In this document: in pieces, positions 24,220-35,516 of the stretch | Layout of the letters: every line of letters begins with the position of its first letter | Numbering within the stretch: position 1 is the stretch's first letter | NCBI GenBank assembly: GCA_036346395.1 | Contig: CM070609.1 | Coordinates: 25,494,223 to 25,558,222 of the forward strand | Length of the DNA: 64,000 nucleotides | Direction: 5' to 3' | From: Hsuehochloa calcarea | Taxonomy: Eukaryota > Streptophyta > Magnoliopsida > Poales > Poaceae | Notes under the pieces: generated by a model | Told to the model about the DNA's origin: nothing | The model's database searches: none | What the model saw: only the letters and a program-made list of their open reading frames with translations | Program-made: the position numbers and the translations under genes

Positions 24220-26136
24220 TATGATGGTCTATATTATTCAATTCGCAGTTGATTATAATTTTCCTGGTACCACACGCTTTTGCTCCTATCAATGTTCAAG
24301 AGTTCAACTTGGAACATATTTCTGTCATTAGCCTTATGGAGTCCTGGAATAGGAAGATAAATCGTCGATAGGCCCTCAACATCGGTAGGTCCTTTTTACT
24401 ATAATTCTTGTAAAGATGTGATCTATATATATATATGTATGTCTGCGGTTGAGAATATTGGTTGTCACATTGACTACTATATATATTAAGCTATGGTTAT
24501 TACTCTACTAAACTAACAGCAATCTTGTCTTGGTGTACAACCTGTTTTTGCATATTTCGAGCCATATTGTTCTCCTTTTGTTGTCCCTATTCTGCATAAA
24601 GTAGCTGCTACATTCTATTGAATCACAATATACAATATGCGGTCTTCCATCTATATATGCATACCTCTAAGCATATGGTGCATCAATAATCTGTCATGGT
24701 CTAATTCAGTGATCCTACCAATATACCTGTTTCTCTTTCTTGTTACACGGATCTGTCATTTTCATGGACACTCACATGCGTAGATACACGTGTATACATA
24801 CACATCCATGCACACTAAATATAAGTAGTATGAGTTGCACATCTTTCTTTCCTAACAACTGAAACTTTTGGATGGATGGTTGATGCATGAAATTAACTCA
24901 ACGCTATTGTTGTTTATTTATCCTTTTTACTCTCAGGAAGCTCCACTTTTTACCAGATGATGTTACAAGTTACAACGAAGCAGAACATTGGAAGAGCGAA
25001 AACGACATGCTGCATCAGGTGCGCGCAAGCATCACAGAGATGAAATGTTTGTGCAGCTCTTTCACTATTTCATCAGTCGTGCTTAGATGGAAATGGTAAA
25101 AGGTCAATCAGGTAAAGGACCCTGTTTTCGAATCTTTTCTTGGGTCAATGAGAGGACACAGATTGTGCCCCATTTGCAGTTCTTTTCTTATCGTTTTCTT
25201 GGTATCGTTTTGCTTTGCAGTGTCGACTTGATGTTCATACCTGTGCTTTCCCTAAAAGTCTAGCTCTATCTTCTTCACAGAAACGAACTGATTATGGTAC
25301 ACTGAAGATATATATAAACCCATTACTCAGATAAGTTCATTGAACCCAATTAAGGATCTATAGAGCATATGAGTAGTTTGGAACGAAAAGGCTTCTATGC
25401 TCTCTTATGTATCTTCCTGTAGTTATCTCTAAGATTAGAACATGCCCCATGCTACAAATTAAGAATGGAGCAGAATGGACATTCAAGAATGTAACGGGAA
25501 AGCTCAAGCTGTGAACACAAGATGGGAATCTTTTGGTGTTTTGGCAGGAAATGAAGCTTCACAAGGGGAACAGAATCCCCCGAGAAGGCTGCGAAACAGC
25601 GCCTGTCAATTGTGTCAAGTCCTATCCTATGGAACATGGTAGCACCCACAAGGAATGTCATGTGTCATGTCTACCATGGAATTGTTCTCTAGCTCGAGCT
25701 TCCGTAGTTTCGAAACATCACATACTCGGTTCCAAAATTCGGCAAAATTTAGTTCATTTCGCTAAAGATCGAAATTTTACCTTTTCGGTAAAAAAAAATC
25801 AGTTGCACACGAATTCAAGTCAAATTCAAACAGAATTCAATATTTGTCAAATTTTTTTATTGAAATTCAGTCAAATTTGAATGCTAATTTCGGCCATTTG
25901 TCCGAGTCGAAATTCGAAATTTCGCTCATCCCTGAAATTTTTCATCAAACAAAATCGAAAACCCTGCACATACCTAGCTAGCCATGCGCATTCTATGAGC
26001 AAATTCATCCATTAAATGATTCAACACTGGTTAAGCTGCATGATAACTACATAAAGATGCATTATTAGTTTGCACAAGGGAGTGACTTCACTTGCTAGAA
26101 TAACTAGAATGTTTCAAACATGCATGCTTGATGATG
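24220..26136. other. Unassigned sequence 3' of the bHLH gene
   Basis: At 24938-25099 the plus strand has an exon-like stretch after TACTCTCAG (KLHFLPDDVTSYNEAEHWKS) that I could not assign. 25690-25950 is AT-rich with repeated AAATTC/GAATTT pieces. The last ~150 bases before 26136 would be the 3' UTR of the minus-strand bHLH gene. Confidence 0.35.
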
Positions 26137-27896
26137 CTAGTTTAAGCTACAATCCTGCTCTTCTTGGATCTTCTCCACGATCTGATGAACCGCGGTTGCG
26201 ATCTCATCCACAGAAGTAAGTTGGCAATCGTCTTCCACCTGCATTGACGACGACGAAATGCACATCATATGTCACCCACCATTAGCAAGTTATTAAACAA
26301 TAATTCTTTTTGAAAACCACAACCTTTTAGCCAGCTTGCTGAGCTCCACTAAAGTAAAAAGATGGGAGAATTTGGAGGAGCTGTCCAAGAAAACGCAAGA
26401 TACAAAAAAAAGGAGCACGGAAACCTAGGCATCAACTAGTTTCAGATTTTCAGTGTGATATTGCTAACCAGATATAGGTACTATACACCTTGGACTAAGA
26501 GCCATGCATGTATATCATCAAAGGGTGTCAGATGGATGTAATTGTTTAGTGATGGGAAGAATGTGTTGGCACGGATATGGACATAATTCACACGATCACC
26601 TTAATACACACTAATTTACGGTGAAAGAGTTTAGATATATGTGCATACAAAAAAAATTAGTGTATGCTGTTACCTGCCTAGCCGAAACTTTTTTATTTTC
26701 TATATTCTTTCATCAAACACACCTAATTACATATTCTTTTAAGAATTAACTAATCAACTTGTTAATCAAGCCAACAACTAAATATGAAAAGCCTAACAAA
26801 TAAAACAAGTTAATTTGATCCAATGTTGATTGTATTAGGATTCTAACATCCTGTTATTTGATAAGTCTAAATTACTTTCCAACAGAATATGCAGTGGTTG
26901 TACCTTGAGGCTAAAGGAGTAGAGCACCATGTGGTCGGCGCTGGTCATGTTGAGGTGCAGCACGGTGAGCCGGTGGCCGTGCAGCCCCACCGCCAGCCGC
27001 AGCAGCTTCCTCGGCCGCCGCCGGGACAGCACCCGCAGGTTGGCGTGGCTCTCCACCATGGTCACCTCGACGTCGGCCACCGCCGACGGCTTCGACCCGG
27101 GCGCCTCCTCGGCCTCGACACCGCCACCGTCACGGTCAATTTCGTTGCAGACAGCCGGCGCTGCCGTGATAGCGCTCATCGAGTACTGCGGGAAGGTGAA
27201 GAAGTTGGCGAACGGCGCTGCGTCGCCGCCGCCGTTGGCCGCGCATTGCCGGGACCGCTTCTGCCCCTCCAGGGACTGGAGCAGCTGCTCCAGCTCCTTG
27301 ACGAAGTTAATTGCACAACCAACGATAGACGCCTGATCACCCTGCACACGGCAACGCATACTTTGCATCTACTGATAATACATGCATGAGAATTTGAGGC
27401 TACACCACTAAGCTAAAGCAATAGAGATATCGACGAAGCCAATGGTGGTTGTTAATGTTACCCTTTGCGCATAGGAGGGCGTCATGAGAGAGCGGAGCAC
27501 GGCGAGGTACTCGTTCATCTGCCTGCGGCGGTTGCGCTCGACGGCAATGTGGGTCATCCGCTGGCTCTCCATCTCCTCCTTGTTCTTGGCCGTCCTCGTC
27601 CGCCGCCGCTTCCTCCGCCCCGCCGGATCCGGCGCCGCCACCGCCACCGCCGCGGCATCCTGATCCACAGCACCAACGTCCTCCCCCAACAGCGCGGCAG
27701 CGGCAGGGATATCCAGCTCCTGGAACCCATGCAGCAGCATCGACGAGCAGGCCACCGCGTCCCAGTTGCCGCCGTCCAAATCCATCACCCTCTCAACGCC
27801 ACCGAACGGACTATTCCAAGCTCCTCCTGCTTCGGCCATGGCGCAACGACGACCGAAGAGACCAGCTTGCGAGAGCACCACGGCCTCCAATGCCAT
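26137..27896 (-). CDS. bHLH transcription factor, bHLH94/96-like (subgroup Ia)
   Basis: Three minus-strand exons: 27896-27462 (145 codons), 27341-26904 (146 codons) and 26238-26137 (33 codons plus stop), 324 residues. All introns are phase 0 with GT donors and AG acceptors (TGTGCAG, AATGCAG). A basic nuclear-localisation stretch RRKRRRTRTAKNK spans residues 94-106. The basic region has HIAVERNRRR (H116, E120, R124, the E-box-binding triad), and the helix-loop-helix runs to about residue 173 (RGDQASIVGCAINFVKELEQ crosses intron 1). A C-terminal ACT-like region begins VEVTMVESHANLRV (about residue 236) and ends VDEIATAVHQIVEKI. The start MALEAVVLSQ resembles the family start. It is a nuclear DNA-binding protein that would dimerise; subgroup Ia relatives act in stomatal and epidermal development, but its exact role here is inference. 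Odd points: Cys154 where family members usually have Gly, and Thr139 in LMTPSY where Pro is usual. Confidence 0.93.
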
Positions 27897-28090
27897 GCCT
27901 TCTCCGCAGGACCCCTCTCAACTCTGAAGAATCTAGCATACACGAGCAGCAGGAGAAAAAGCTAGGTCTCCTCCATGGGATGACGAGCTATTAGTAGCGG
28001 TTGTTGTAGTTGTAGCAACAGGTTGGATCGATCGAGGGGTTGGACACGCGAAAGGAGCAAGCTAGCTTGTGCGTGTGTTTGGGAATCGGA

Positions 28091-28175
28091 ATATAGGGTT
28101 GATATTGATTGATGGGAGGTGGTGATAACGAGAGGTGGAGTGTACGTATATAGGGTTGAATTGATTGATGGGAGG
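28091..28175 (-). promoter_or_regulatory. bHLH promoter with duplicated TATA segment
   Basis: On the minus strand CTATATACG (28146-28153) is a good TATA box about 250 bases upstream of the ATG at 27896. A near-identical segment, TATAGGGTTGA followed by TTGATTGATGGGAGG on the plus strand, occurs twice, at 28091 and 28148, a 57-bp offset. The proximal copy has only CCTATATT. The longer copy is the more likely core promoter. Confidence 0.55.
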
Positions 28176-28179
28176 GTTT

Positions 28180-31166
28180 GGAAGGGAGCGTATTTCGGTG
28201 TGATTAGGCCATAATTTGGTCGTCCGGCAGGTGTGACGTACTTTGTCGCCGAAAAGGTCCCGGGGGGGAAGGGGACACCCATATACAGTCGGGGAAAGAA
28301 ACCGTAAAATATGCGGGGGGTGGTTTTCTTCAATTTTGAAAGTTGTTTCTGTCCCTACTTTTTTTTACGGAGCTTTCGTCCCTGCTTGACCGATACTTGA
28401 AGGACTAGTTTGAAAAACGGGAATCACGTTGTTTCAGTCTGTGAAATTTCTGTATGTTTCCTATGTTCTAAACAAGTCCTAAACACAGAAAGCTACCCAA
28501 AAATGCAAGCCTGTTAGAAATTAGTGTGCCTGCAGCTACTTGAAAGAAAAAGCCTGCTCTGTGGAAGGCTAACTTTGATTCACGTGAATCATACTCTCCT
28601 CTTCCCTGCTAGCTAGGATATAATTCTTTTTCTTTCTTTCTTTCTTGGGCACAGGCTTACCCGGCTAGCCGCCCACATTCATTTTTATTGAAGTGGGTTA
28701 ATCAGGAAAATGTATTTATCTATTTTTAAATTATTATCTACCTTCCATTCTTGTTAGCCTCTAAGAGAGCAACAAGAAGAGCCAAACCAGGACCTTGAGA
28801 TTACAGCCCATAGGGTATAGTAGCCCCGCATATAGAACTCGCCAGTCGCTAGTTCACATTCTACACCACTTGGAATTTATATATCCTAGCTAGTGATTGG
28901 TGAATGGTGATGCATGATAGTTGTCGTTAATTTTGGCTCATTTGTTTATTCGCGTAAATACAGCCTATGCCTCTAAACTCCCATGAACTTCAATTTTGTG
29001 TAGACAAGTCGTTGAACTAGCTCGACTGTGCCACTTTTGTGTATCCATTGGTTAGAGTTGCCTCCATTTTTCAATCTTGGTTTGCCTCCTAGGAGAAGTA
29101 ATAAACTTCAATAACCTTGCTTACCCTTGCCTACACATACTATGCTACGTACTAAGCCGGAAAGAATTTTGTCAAAGAAGGTGGATTTGATTCAGAACCA
29201 TATATATCACTTCATCTGCTCATCAGTGCAGCTAGCTAGCGTCAATATTAATTGCTCCAATGCTACAGAAATTTTTTGGCACGCATCAATCTACGGCACG
29301 ATCGAGAGCGTCCTCGTGTCAGCACGGCCCGGCATGTGAAGCAGTGTCGCTCTATAGCCGTAGCACGCAGTCAGTGACGCACGGGAGCTCAGCCTTCACC
29401 TGCCATGGAGGCTGATCATATCACTATTTGCCCTATCACACAATAGCTCTCTGCGTGCCCGCTCTCGTACCAGTATCTCGCTTGGAGTCTCTCTAAAAAA
29501 ATGCATACGCTGCAGGACGTAGGCAGGTTGCAGGGGCGTGCAGGCAGGAGATTGATTGATTGAATGAGCAACAGTGGGCAAAGAATTACTTTAAGGTAAA
29601 GTACACCTTTTGTTTCCACTGTGTATATTTTCCTTCATTCTTTTACCTTTCTTCTCTGTTGTGTGCTACTGCGGTGTTGTGAACGCTGAAACAGAGCGAT
29701 AAAAGCGTGGAATCACGCTGTGGATCAGGGGCAGGGCTAGGTCCTTAGTTCCTTCTCTGTCCCTCCATCTCACCTGCTTTCTTTTTCCTTCCCCGGTCTC
29801 TTGTACTTCAAGAAAAACACACTGTTTCTAGAATGGACAAGCGATTCTAGTGTTGATCTGCATCAAACTATTATTATGTTCAGCTTGGAACAAGCTGCTT
29901 TTATAGAAATTCTGAAGGAATTACTTCGTTTCCTGCTAAATTCGTTTGATACCTGACTTTCCAGGTTCAGTCAAAGGTGGTACAGCTTTCTCTGAAAAGG
30001 TTCCATGCATACACCGGGGCGAGCCTAATAGGCCCACGGGTATGTCCCGAGGACACCGTGTCTAAAAGTGTATCTAGTAGGGATTAACATAAATATATCA
30101 TGCTTGTGTTAAAACAGGATGTTAGAATGAATATATCTTTACAAGCAAATTCGAAAGGGGGAGACGAGAAGCTGCGGGAATCTACCCGCGGTGGCTTCCG
30201 GTTTTTGAGAAAGTTTCGGTGGAAAAAACCCTCCGTTTGAGACGGTTTTTAATTTTTTAGATGAAAAATCAAAACCGAAGTTGTTTGAAACACCCCATCA
30301 CTAACCTTTTACTTAACATGCTCCATCAAATTCTGATAAGGGAGATAAATTAGAGGACGGTTCAGCCTTCAGAGTTTAGGCAGAGGGTCGAGGTGCATGA
30401 GAGAAGTACAGAAAGATGATTGACAAAAGGCTACGTGTTCGCTGTCCCGGCAACGATTTGTCATTTTCAAGCCTAGGGAATAGGGAATTGCTCGGTTATA
30501 TTCGGCATAGACGGCCCGTCCCGTGGTCTACTCGTAGCCCTTGCTTCTGTCTCTCACACACATGCTCGATCCCTATGCAGAAACTGTGCACACGACGGCC
30601 TTGATCCCTCGTATAGTCGTTGCCTTGCTCGTTCTTTTGCTGTGCGTGCAAGCACCAGCAGAGAGGAACTGTATACAGAATCTTGGGCAGTTGGACGCCG
30701 TACGTGTGCACAGGGTATACTATACTTGTTTACCCTAGCAAATGAAGAGAAACGTACATATCTCTTGGCCGTGTACTGTCTTGTGTCAAGTATCATTAGC
30801 CTCTGCCACAGTATATTTGTACAAGGGATTAGAGGATTTAACGTTATGCATTCGATGATTTATTCTAAGGATTATATATCAGTAAGATATCGAGAAGTAA
30901 ATTTTTAAATGCACATATATATATATAGTGGTAAATTATCAATAATTTCTCTGTGGAAAATATGAAAGTATGGAAGTTTGACGTTATGAAAATGTTTCGA
31001 GTGACAAATATAAACATGTTATTTTCATGTGATATACACAATCAAAATATCTAGAAATGTTATCGGTTTAAGATGAAAAAGTTTGACCGCACGTTTTATT
31101 TGGGTGACAAGACTTTGTGATTATATGGTGTATTAATGTGGTTTCTCTGGTTCACCCCGCGAATTA
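28180..31166. other. Intergenic region upstream of the bHLH gene
   Basis: No further gene was recognised. Short features are a (CTTT)n run at about 28628-28646, a GC-rich patch at 28180-28320 with a run of Gs, and low-complexity ATAT at 30917-30928. Open frames are short and unsupported on both strands. Confidence 0.4.
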
Positions 31167-31518
31167 GAGCAATTTTACGGTACACTCAATTTAATACTGA
31201 TCATCTATTTTCTTTGAACCAATAGTTCAGATTAGTTAGGATTTAGTTATACTAAACCTGGTAGTATGAGTACAGAATCCCAAGAGGGTAGAATTGTAAT
31301 TGGCCATGTGGGGATCACATGCCACAAAAGTAATATTTTCAACTATGGTTGAAAAATTCCATAATAACTACACAAAAATTATAATTAAATACAAAGAAAA
31401 GTCTATTATGTCCTAAACAAATACAAAAAAAAGTCTATTATGTCCTAAACAAATCAATGATTAGATTAGATTTATAATATCACCATATACTACCGTAGAA
31501 TGTATCGTAATATTTCTC
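31167..31518. mobile_element. Possible MITE with imperfect inverted termini
   Basis: The left edge GAGCAATTTTACGGTAC and the reverse complement of the right edge, GAGAAATATTACGATAC, agree at most positions. The interior is AT-rich and non-coding, with a 31-bp tandem duplication (TCTATTATGTCCTAAAC twice, at 31391 and 31423). The size (~350 bp) fits a MITE, but I could not settle the target duplication. Confidence 0.4.
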
Positions 31519-31532
31519 ACAAATTAGAGGCA

Positions 31533-32141
31533 CTAGCCATCAACCCGTGCATCAATACGGACATGATACTTTTTAAATATTATTTTAAGGGCTAATAATT
31601 TTTATAACTTTTAGCTCCTAACTAATATGAATTTTACATATATTTTTTAGTTTGAAATTATCTCTCAAAATTCTAAAAGTTTTAAATGTATACAATTTAA
31701 AATCTTGTTTTTGTATTAAGTGACAAATCCATATATTTTCGCTTTCGATTTTTGGTGAGTCCATATTATAATGCTATAGATTTAACATTAACCTTAAGAT
31801 CTCATGTACAAATCTAGCCATATTAATTTCTCACGTGTTCGGGTGTCTTTATTTAGTAAGTATTCGCAGCCTACACGGTTATTTGGTGAAGCTATATGCG
31901 TTCAAAATGAAAACGCCATGTACGTTTGGATATTGGAGTATCAGAGTCCAACTCTAATTAGTAAATGCAATGTAGGTTAATCAGCATGCCTGCACGTGGG
32001 CTAAAAACATAAATCCAAGCCACAAGTTGTACCAAATGATAACTTGGATGGTTAGGATTTTCTCTTTTTCTCTGATTAATATGGGAATTTCTACCTTTTT
32101 ACCTCCTAGGATTAATATGGGGCCTTCTAGGAGAGCCTCCA

Positions 32142-32192
<51 letters not shown>

Positions 32193-33351
32193 TAGATATA
32201 TTCTAGCATTTTTTTTATTTTTCTTCGATTAATGTAGGAATTTCTACCTTTTTACCTCTTAGAATTAATATAGGAGCTTCTAGGAGAGCTTCCAATTAGT
32301 TCTCCGATTAATATGAGAATTTCTACTTTTTTACATCTTCGGATTAATATAGGGGCTTTTAGGAGAGCATCCAGTTAGTATAGATATAGATAGATAGATG
32401 GTTAGGATTTTTCTATTTTTCTCTGATTAATGTGGGAATTTCTAGCCTTTTTAGATTAATATGAGAATTTCTACCTTTTTACCTCCTAGGATTAATATGG
32501 GGGCTTCTAGAAGGGCCTCCAATTAGTATAGATATAGATAGATAGATAGATATAGATATAGATATAGATGTGGAATTTCTAGTCTTTTTAGATTAATATG
32601 AGAATTTCTTTCTTTTTACCTTCTAGGATTAATATGGGGGCTTCTAGGAGGGCCTCCAATTAGTATAGATATAGATGTGAATTTCTACCTTTTTACCTCC
32701 TAGGATTAATATAGCGGCTTATTAATATGAGAATTTCTACCTTTTACCTTCTAGGATTAATATGGGGGCTTCTAGGAGGGCCTCCAATTAGTATAGATAT
32801 AGATAGATAGACAATTTGTTCTCCAATTAATATGAGAATTTATACCTTTTTACCTCCTAGGATTAATATAGGGACTTTTAGGAGAGCATCCAATTAGCAT
32901 AGATATAGATAGATAGATGGTTAGAATTTTCCTTTTTCTCTGATTAATGTGGGAATTTCTAGCCTCTTTAGATTAATATTGGAATTTTTACCCTTTTACC
33001 TCCTAGGATTAATATAGCGGCTTCTAGGAGAGCCTCCAATTAGTATAGATATAGAGATAGATAGATGGTTATGATTTTTCCTTTTTCTCTGATTAATGTG
33101 GGAATTTCTAGCCTTTTAGATTAATATGGGAATTTCTACCATTTTACATCCTATTATTAATATAGTGGCTTCTATGAGAGCCTCCAATTAGTATAGATAT
33201 AGATAGATAGATAGATGGTTAGGATTTTTCCTTTTTCTCTGATTAATATGAGAATTTCTAGCCTTTTTAGATTAATATGAGAATTTCTATATTTTTACCT
33301 CCTAAGATTAATATAGGGGGCTTCTAGAAAGACCCCTCTACTTAGTATAGA
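31533..33351 (-). mobile_element. Helitron-like element with an array of 5'-end repeats
   Basis: On the minus strand the right edge reads A|TCTATACTAAG, a Helitron-type 5' TC start after a host A. The left edge reads CCGTATTGATGCACGG (4-bp stem hairpin), eight bases, then CTAG|T, the CTRR end followed by a host T. This agrees with insertion between A and T without target duplication. There is no Rep/helicase gene, so it is non-autonomous. 32100-33351 is a tandem array (separate entry). Boundary assignment is inference from the end motifs only. Confidence 0.6.
32100..33351. repeat. Complex tandem array, ~107-154 bp units, 8-9 copies
   Basis: The landmark TTAGTATAGATATAGATAG recurs at about 32374, 32524, 32661, 32788, 32895, 33041, 33189 and 33343. 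Between landmarks are GATTAATATGAGAATTTC, CTTTTTACCTCCTAGGATT and GGCTTCTAGGAGAGCCTCC blocks in constant order with deletions. In reverse complement each unit starts TCTATACTAATTGGAGGC, like a Helitron 5' end. An (AT)n run at about 32144-32190 replaces one landmark. Confidence 0.9.
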
Positions 33352-33506
33352 TATAAAGATATAGATAGACTGATTTTTTAAGGATTAACTGATGTTGATT
33401 TAACTGGTACCATTAATAGAATCACCATCTGCTATGCGACTTGTAGAATTGCAGCGGAGTAGGCCTAGGTAGCCACACATGCATGTGTAACTGTAATCAT
33501 GCCCTT
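33352..33506. other. Spacer between Helitron-like element and MULE
   Basis: About 150 bp of unassigned sequence. It ends just before the 9-bp MULE target duplication ACCCATAGG (33507-33515). Confidence 0.4.
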
Positions 33507-33515
33507 ACCCATAGG

Positions 33516-33710
33516 GAAATTTGGACATATGTAACACTGTGTAAATCCGAAATTCCAAATTTAGCCTCTATACGAAAAAAATTCCGTATCTAGCCCCGTT
33601 CGATGGCGGATCAAGCGTCGGTAAACGCGTGTCCGATCGTGCGGTGTGGCACCGCACGATCGCCTGATGTTCATGCGATCGTGCGGTGCCACACCGCACG
33701 ATCGCATCTG
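33516..33710 (+). repeat. MULE left terminal inverted repeat
   Basis: The first ~70 bases match the right end perfectly; weaker similarity extends to about 195 bases. It carries two hairpin palindromes of CGATCGTGCGGTG with a short centre, at 33634-33662 and 33675-33705. Confidence 0.95.
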
Positions 33711-34430
33711 CAGTCGTCGCGCGATGCAGCACCGCACGCATCAAGATTGTTCACGGTCGTCGGCGCCTGCATCGCACGCACTGTGTGCCCTACACACCGC
33801 CGCACGACCCGCCTCCCGATCCGCACGACCCATTGCACAAAATTTTTTTGTTTAGGATTTGATATATGTATTTAGTATAAGAATTTATATGTATTATTGA
33901 GTTATTTACAATAAAAATAAATTTGGATATATGAAATGTTGTTTCAAAAAATTTGAATTTGATGTAGAGTCTAGTTTATAGCTTATGTGATTTTTGTTGC
34001 ATTTTAGAAAATTGAAAATTTTGTTTGGTAGAGTACGAACGAAATATGTGTGAAGTAATGATTGATGTATTTGTGATTTTTGTAGATTCTTGATCGTGAA
34101 AAAATGTTGAACCGACAATAACAATTTTCGATCATGGTATGTTGTTTTATTGTAGAAAATTTAAAGAAATTTTTTTTGAAAACAACTGTGATAAGAACAA
34201 TTAGGCGAAAGGAAGGAAAGTGATATTTAACAGCTCGAAAAAATGAATGCTCATTGCGGGGAGCTGACCTCGTAGCCGCAGCAGCCTTTGCTTGTTCCTC
34301 GCGAGCCGCCGCAGCCCTTGCTATGTTGCGTGTCTCCTCCCATTGTGCCTTCTTGCGGGACTCCTCCTTAGCCTTCCGCCTAGTTTCATTTATCTGTCCG
34401 CGAATTCACGCCAACTATTTATATTCCCAA

Positions 34431-34640
34431 AGTCGGTCTCTTTTGTCACGTCACTACGCAGTCGGCCTCTTTTGTCATGTCATCGCGCAAAGTGGTCTCT
34501 TTGTCACGTCCATCGCGCAAAGTCGGCCTCTTTTGTCGCGTGGTCGCGCAAAGTCGGCCTCTTTTGTCACGCCACCGAGCAAAGCCGCCTCTTTTGTCAC
34601 GCCATCGCGCAAAGTGGCCTCTTTGTCACGCCACTGCAGA
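34431..34640. repeat. ~31-bp minisatellite, about seven units
   Basis: The unit AGTCGGCCTCTTTTGTCACG followed by CCATCGCGCAA repeats from 34431 to 34640 with point changes and 1-bp indels. It lies directly upstream of the first GRF zinc-finger gene and could be in its promoter or 5' leader. Confidence 0.92.
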
Positions 34641-34734
34641 AGTTCTCTCGTTTCGTATAAATAGCACGGTTGGGGTCCCATGATATTGTAGGCGTGAACC
34701 GTGCAAATCGAAAAAGAAGTGTGTCCTCTTCATT

Positions 34735-35192
34735 GTGAAACATAACATGTCGGGCGAGGGCCGATCGGATATGGGTCACCAAGGAAGACCTTCCCTTAGA
34801 AAGGAGGAGGTATTTGGTCCACACTACCGCTTGATACCAACTCGGCGTGCTCAACCAAAGATGGCGAAGTGCCTACACAATGAGGACGCGGTTGTGCGAG
34901 TCCTCGAATGCCAGTTCGATGGCGGGCGACGTTTCTTCCGATGCCCACGATCCGGGGTAAAAAGTAGTAACATTACTTTCTTATTTCTTATGCAGGCTGC
35001 ATGTTTATCCTCCTTTCCTGCAGATGGCGAAATGCGAGTTCTCCTGTGGATCGACCCTCCCCACGAACGTTATATTGTCAATTATGTATTCACATTATGG
35101 CGTGAATATTTAAGTTGGAGGAGCGAATTGAGACCCTCAATGAGGAGAACACCGACCTCCGCCAATGCATGCAACGCCAACGTATGAAGTAG
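34735..35192 (+). pseudogene. GRF zinc-finger protein 1, probably frameshifted
   Basis: Exon 1 (34735-34956, 74 codons; an alternative start is 34747) has MAKCLHNEDAVVRVLECQ and GGRRFFRCPRSG, matching a GRF zinc finger. A GTAAAA donor at 34957 and a TTTCCTGCAG acceptor at 35014-35023 give exon 2, which starts MAKCEF. The expected continuation LWIDPPHERYIVNY is one frame away, so a single-base loss after 35035 is likely. Near the end ETLNEENTDLRQCMQRQ would form a short coiled coil before the stop at 35190-35192. GRF fingers bind nucleic acid in several proteins; the role in a MULE is unknown. Confidence 0.65.
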
Positions 35193-35516
35193 AAAGAGTG
35201 ACTAAGTTAGTAATGTGTCGTATGTAATTTGTTGTGGTCGTTGTTGTGTTGATGGTGTGGCACTGAGCATGTTGTTTTGATTTTATTTCTTGCGTGTAGT
35301 ACTGTGCATATTGTCTGTATGTGCAATGTATGTTTTGTTTCGTGTTGGCATTGCGTCACGCATTCTTATTGTGTGGACTCTATGACTGAGGCCCCCCGAG
35401 CCTATAAGAGGGAGCCATTCCTCACCTAGCCCCCCGCATTGTTCTCCCTCACCTCCTGAATTAGTTTTTCCCATTCTGTGTAGTTATCATTCCTTCTCAC
35501 TCCCCTGGACGCCGAT

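Noticed and set aside
26889..27389. Plus-strand open frame of 166 residues
   Set aside because: It is the antisense shadow of bHLH exon 2, which has a clear domain and splice sites on the minus strand.
32100..33351. Centromeric or other ordinary satellite
   Set aside because: Units vary in length (107-154 bp) and each starts with a Helitron-like end; the array has only 8-9 copies and sits inside a bounded element.
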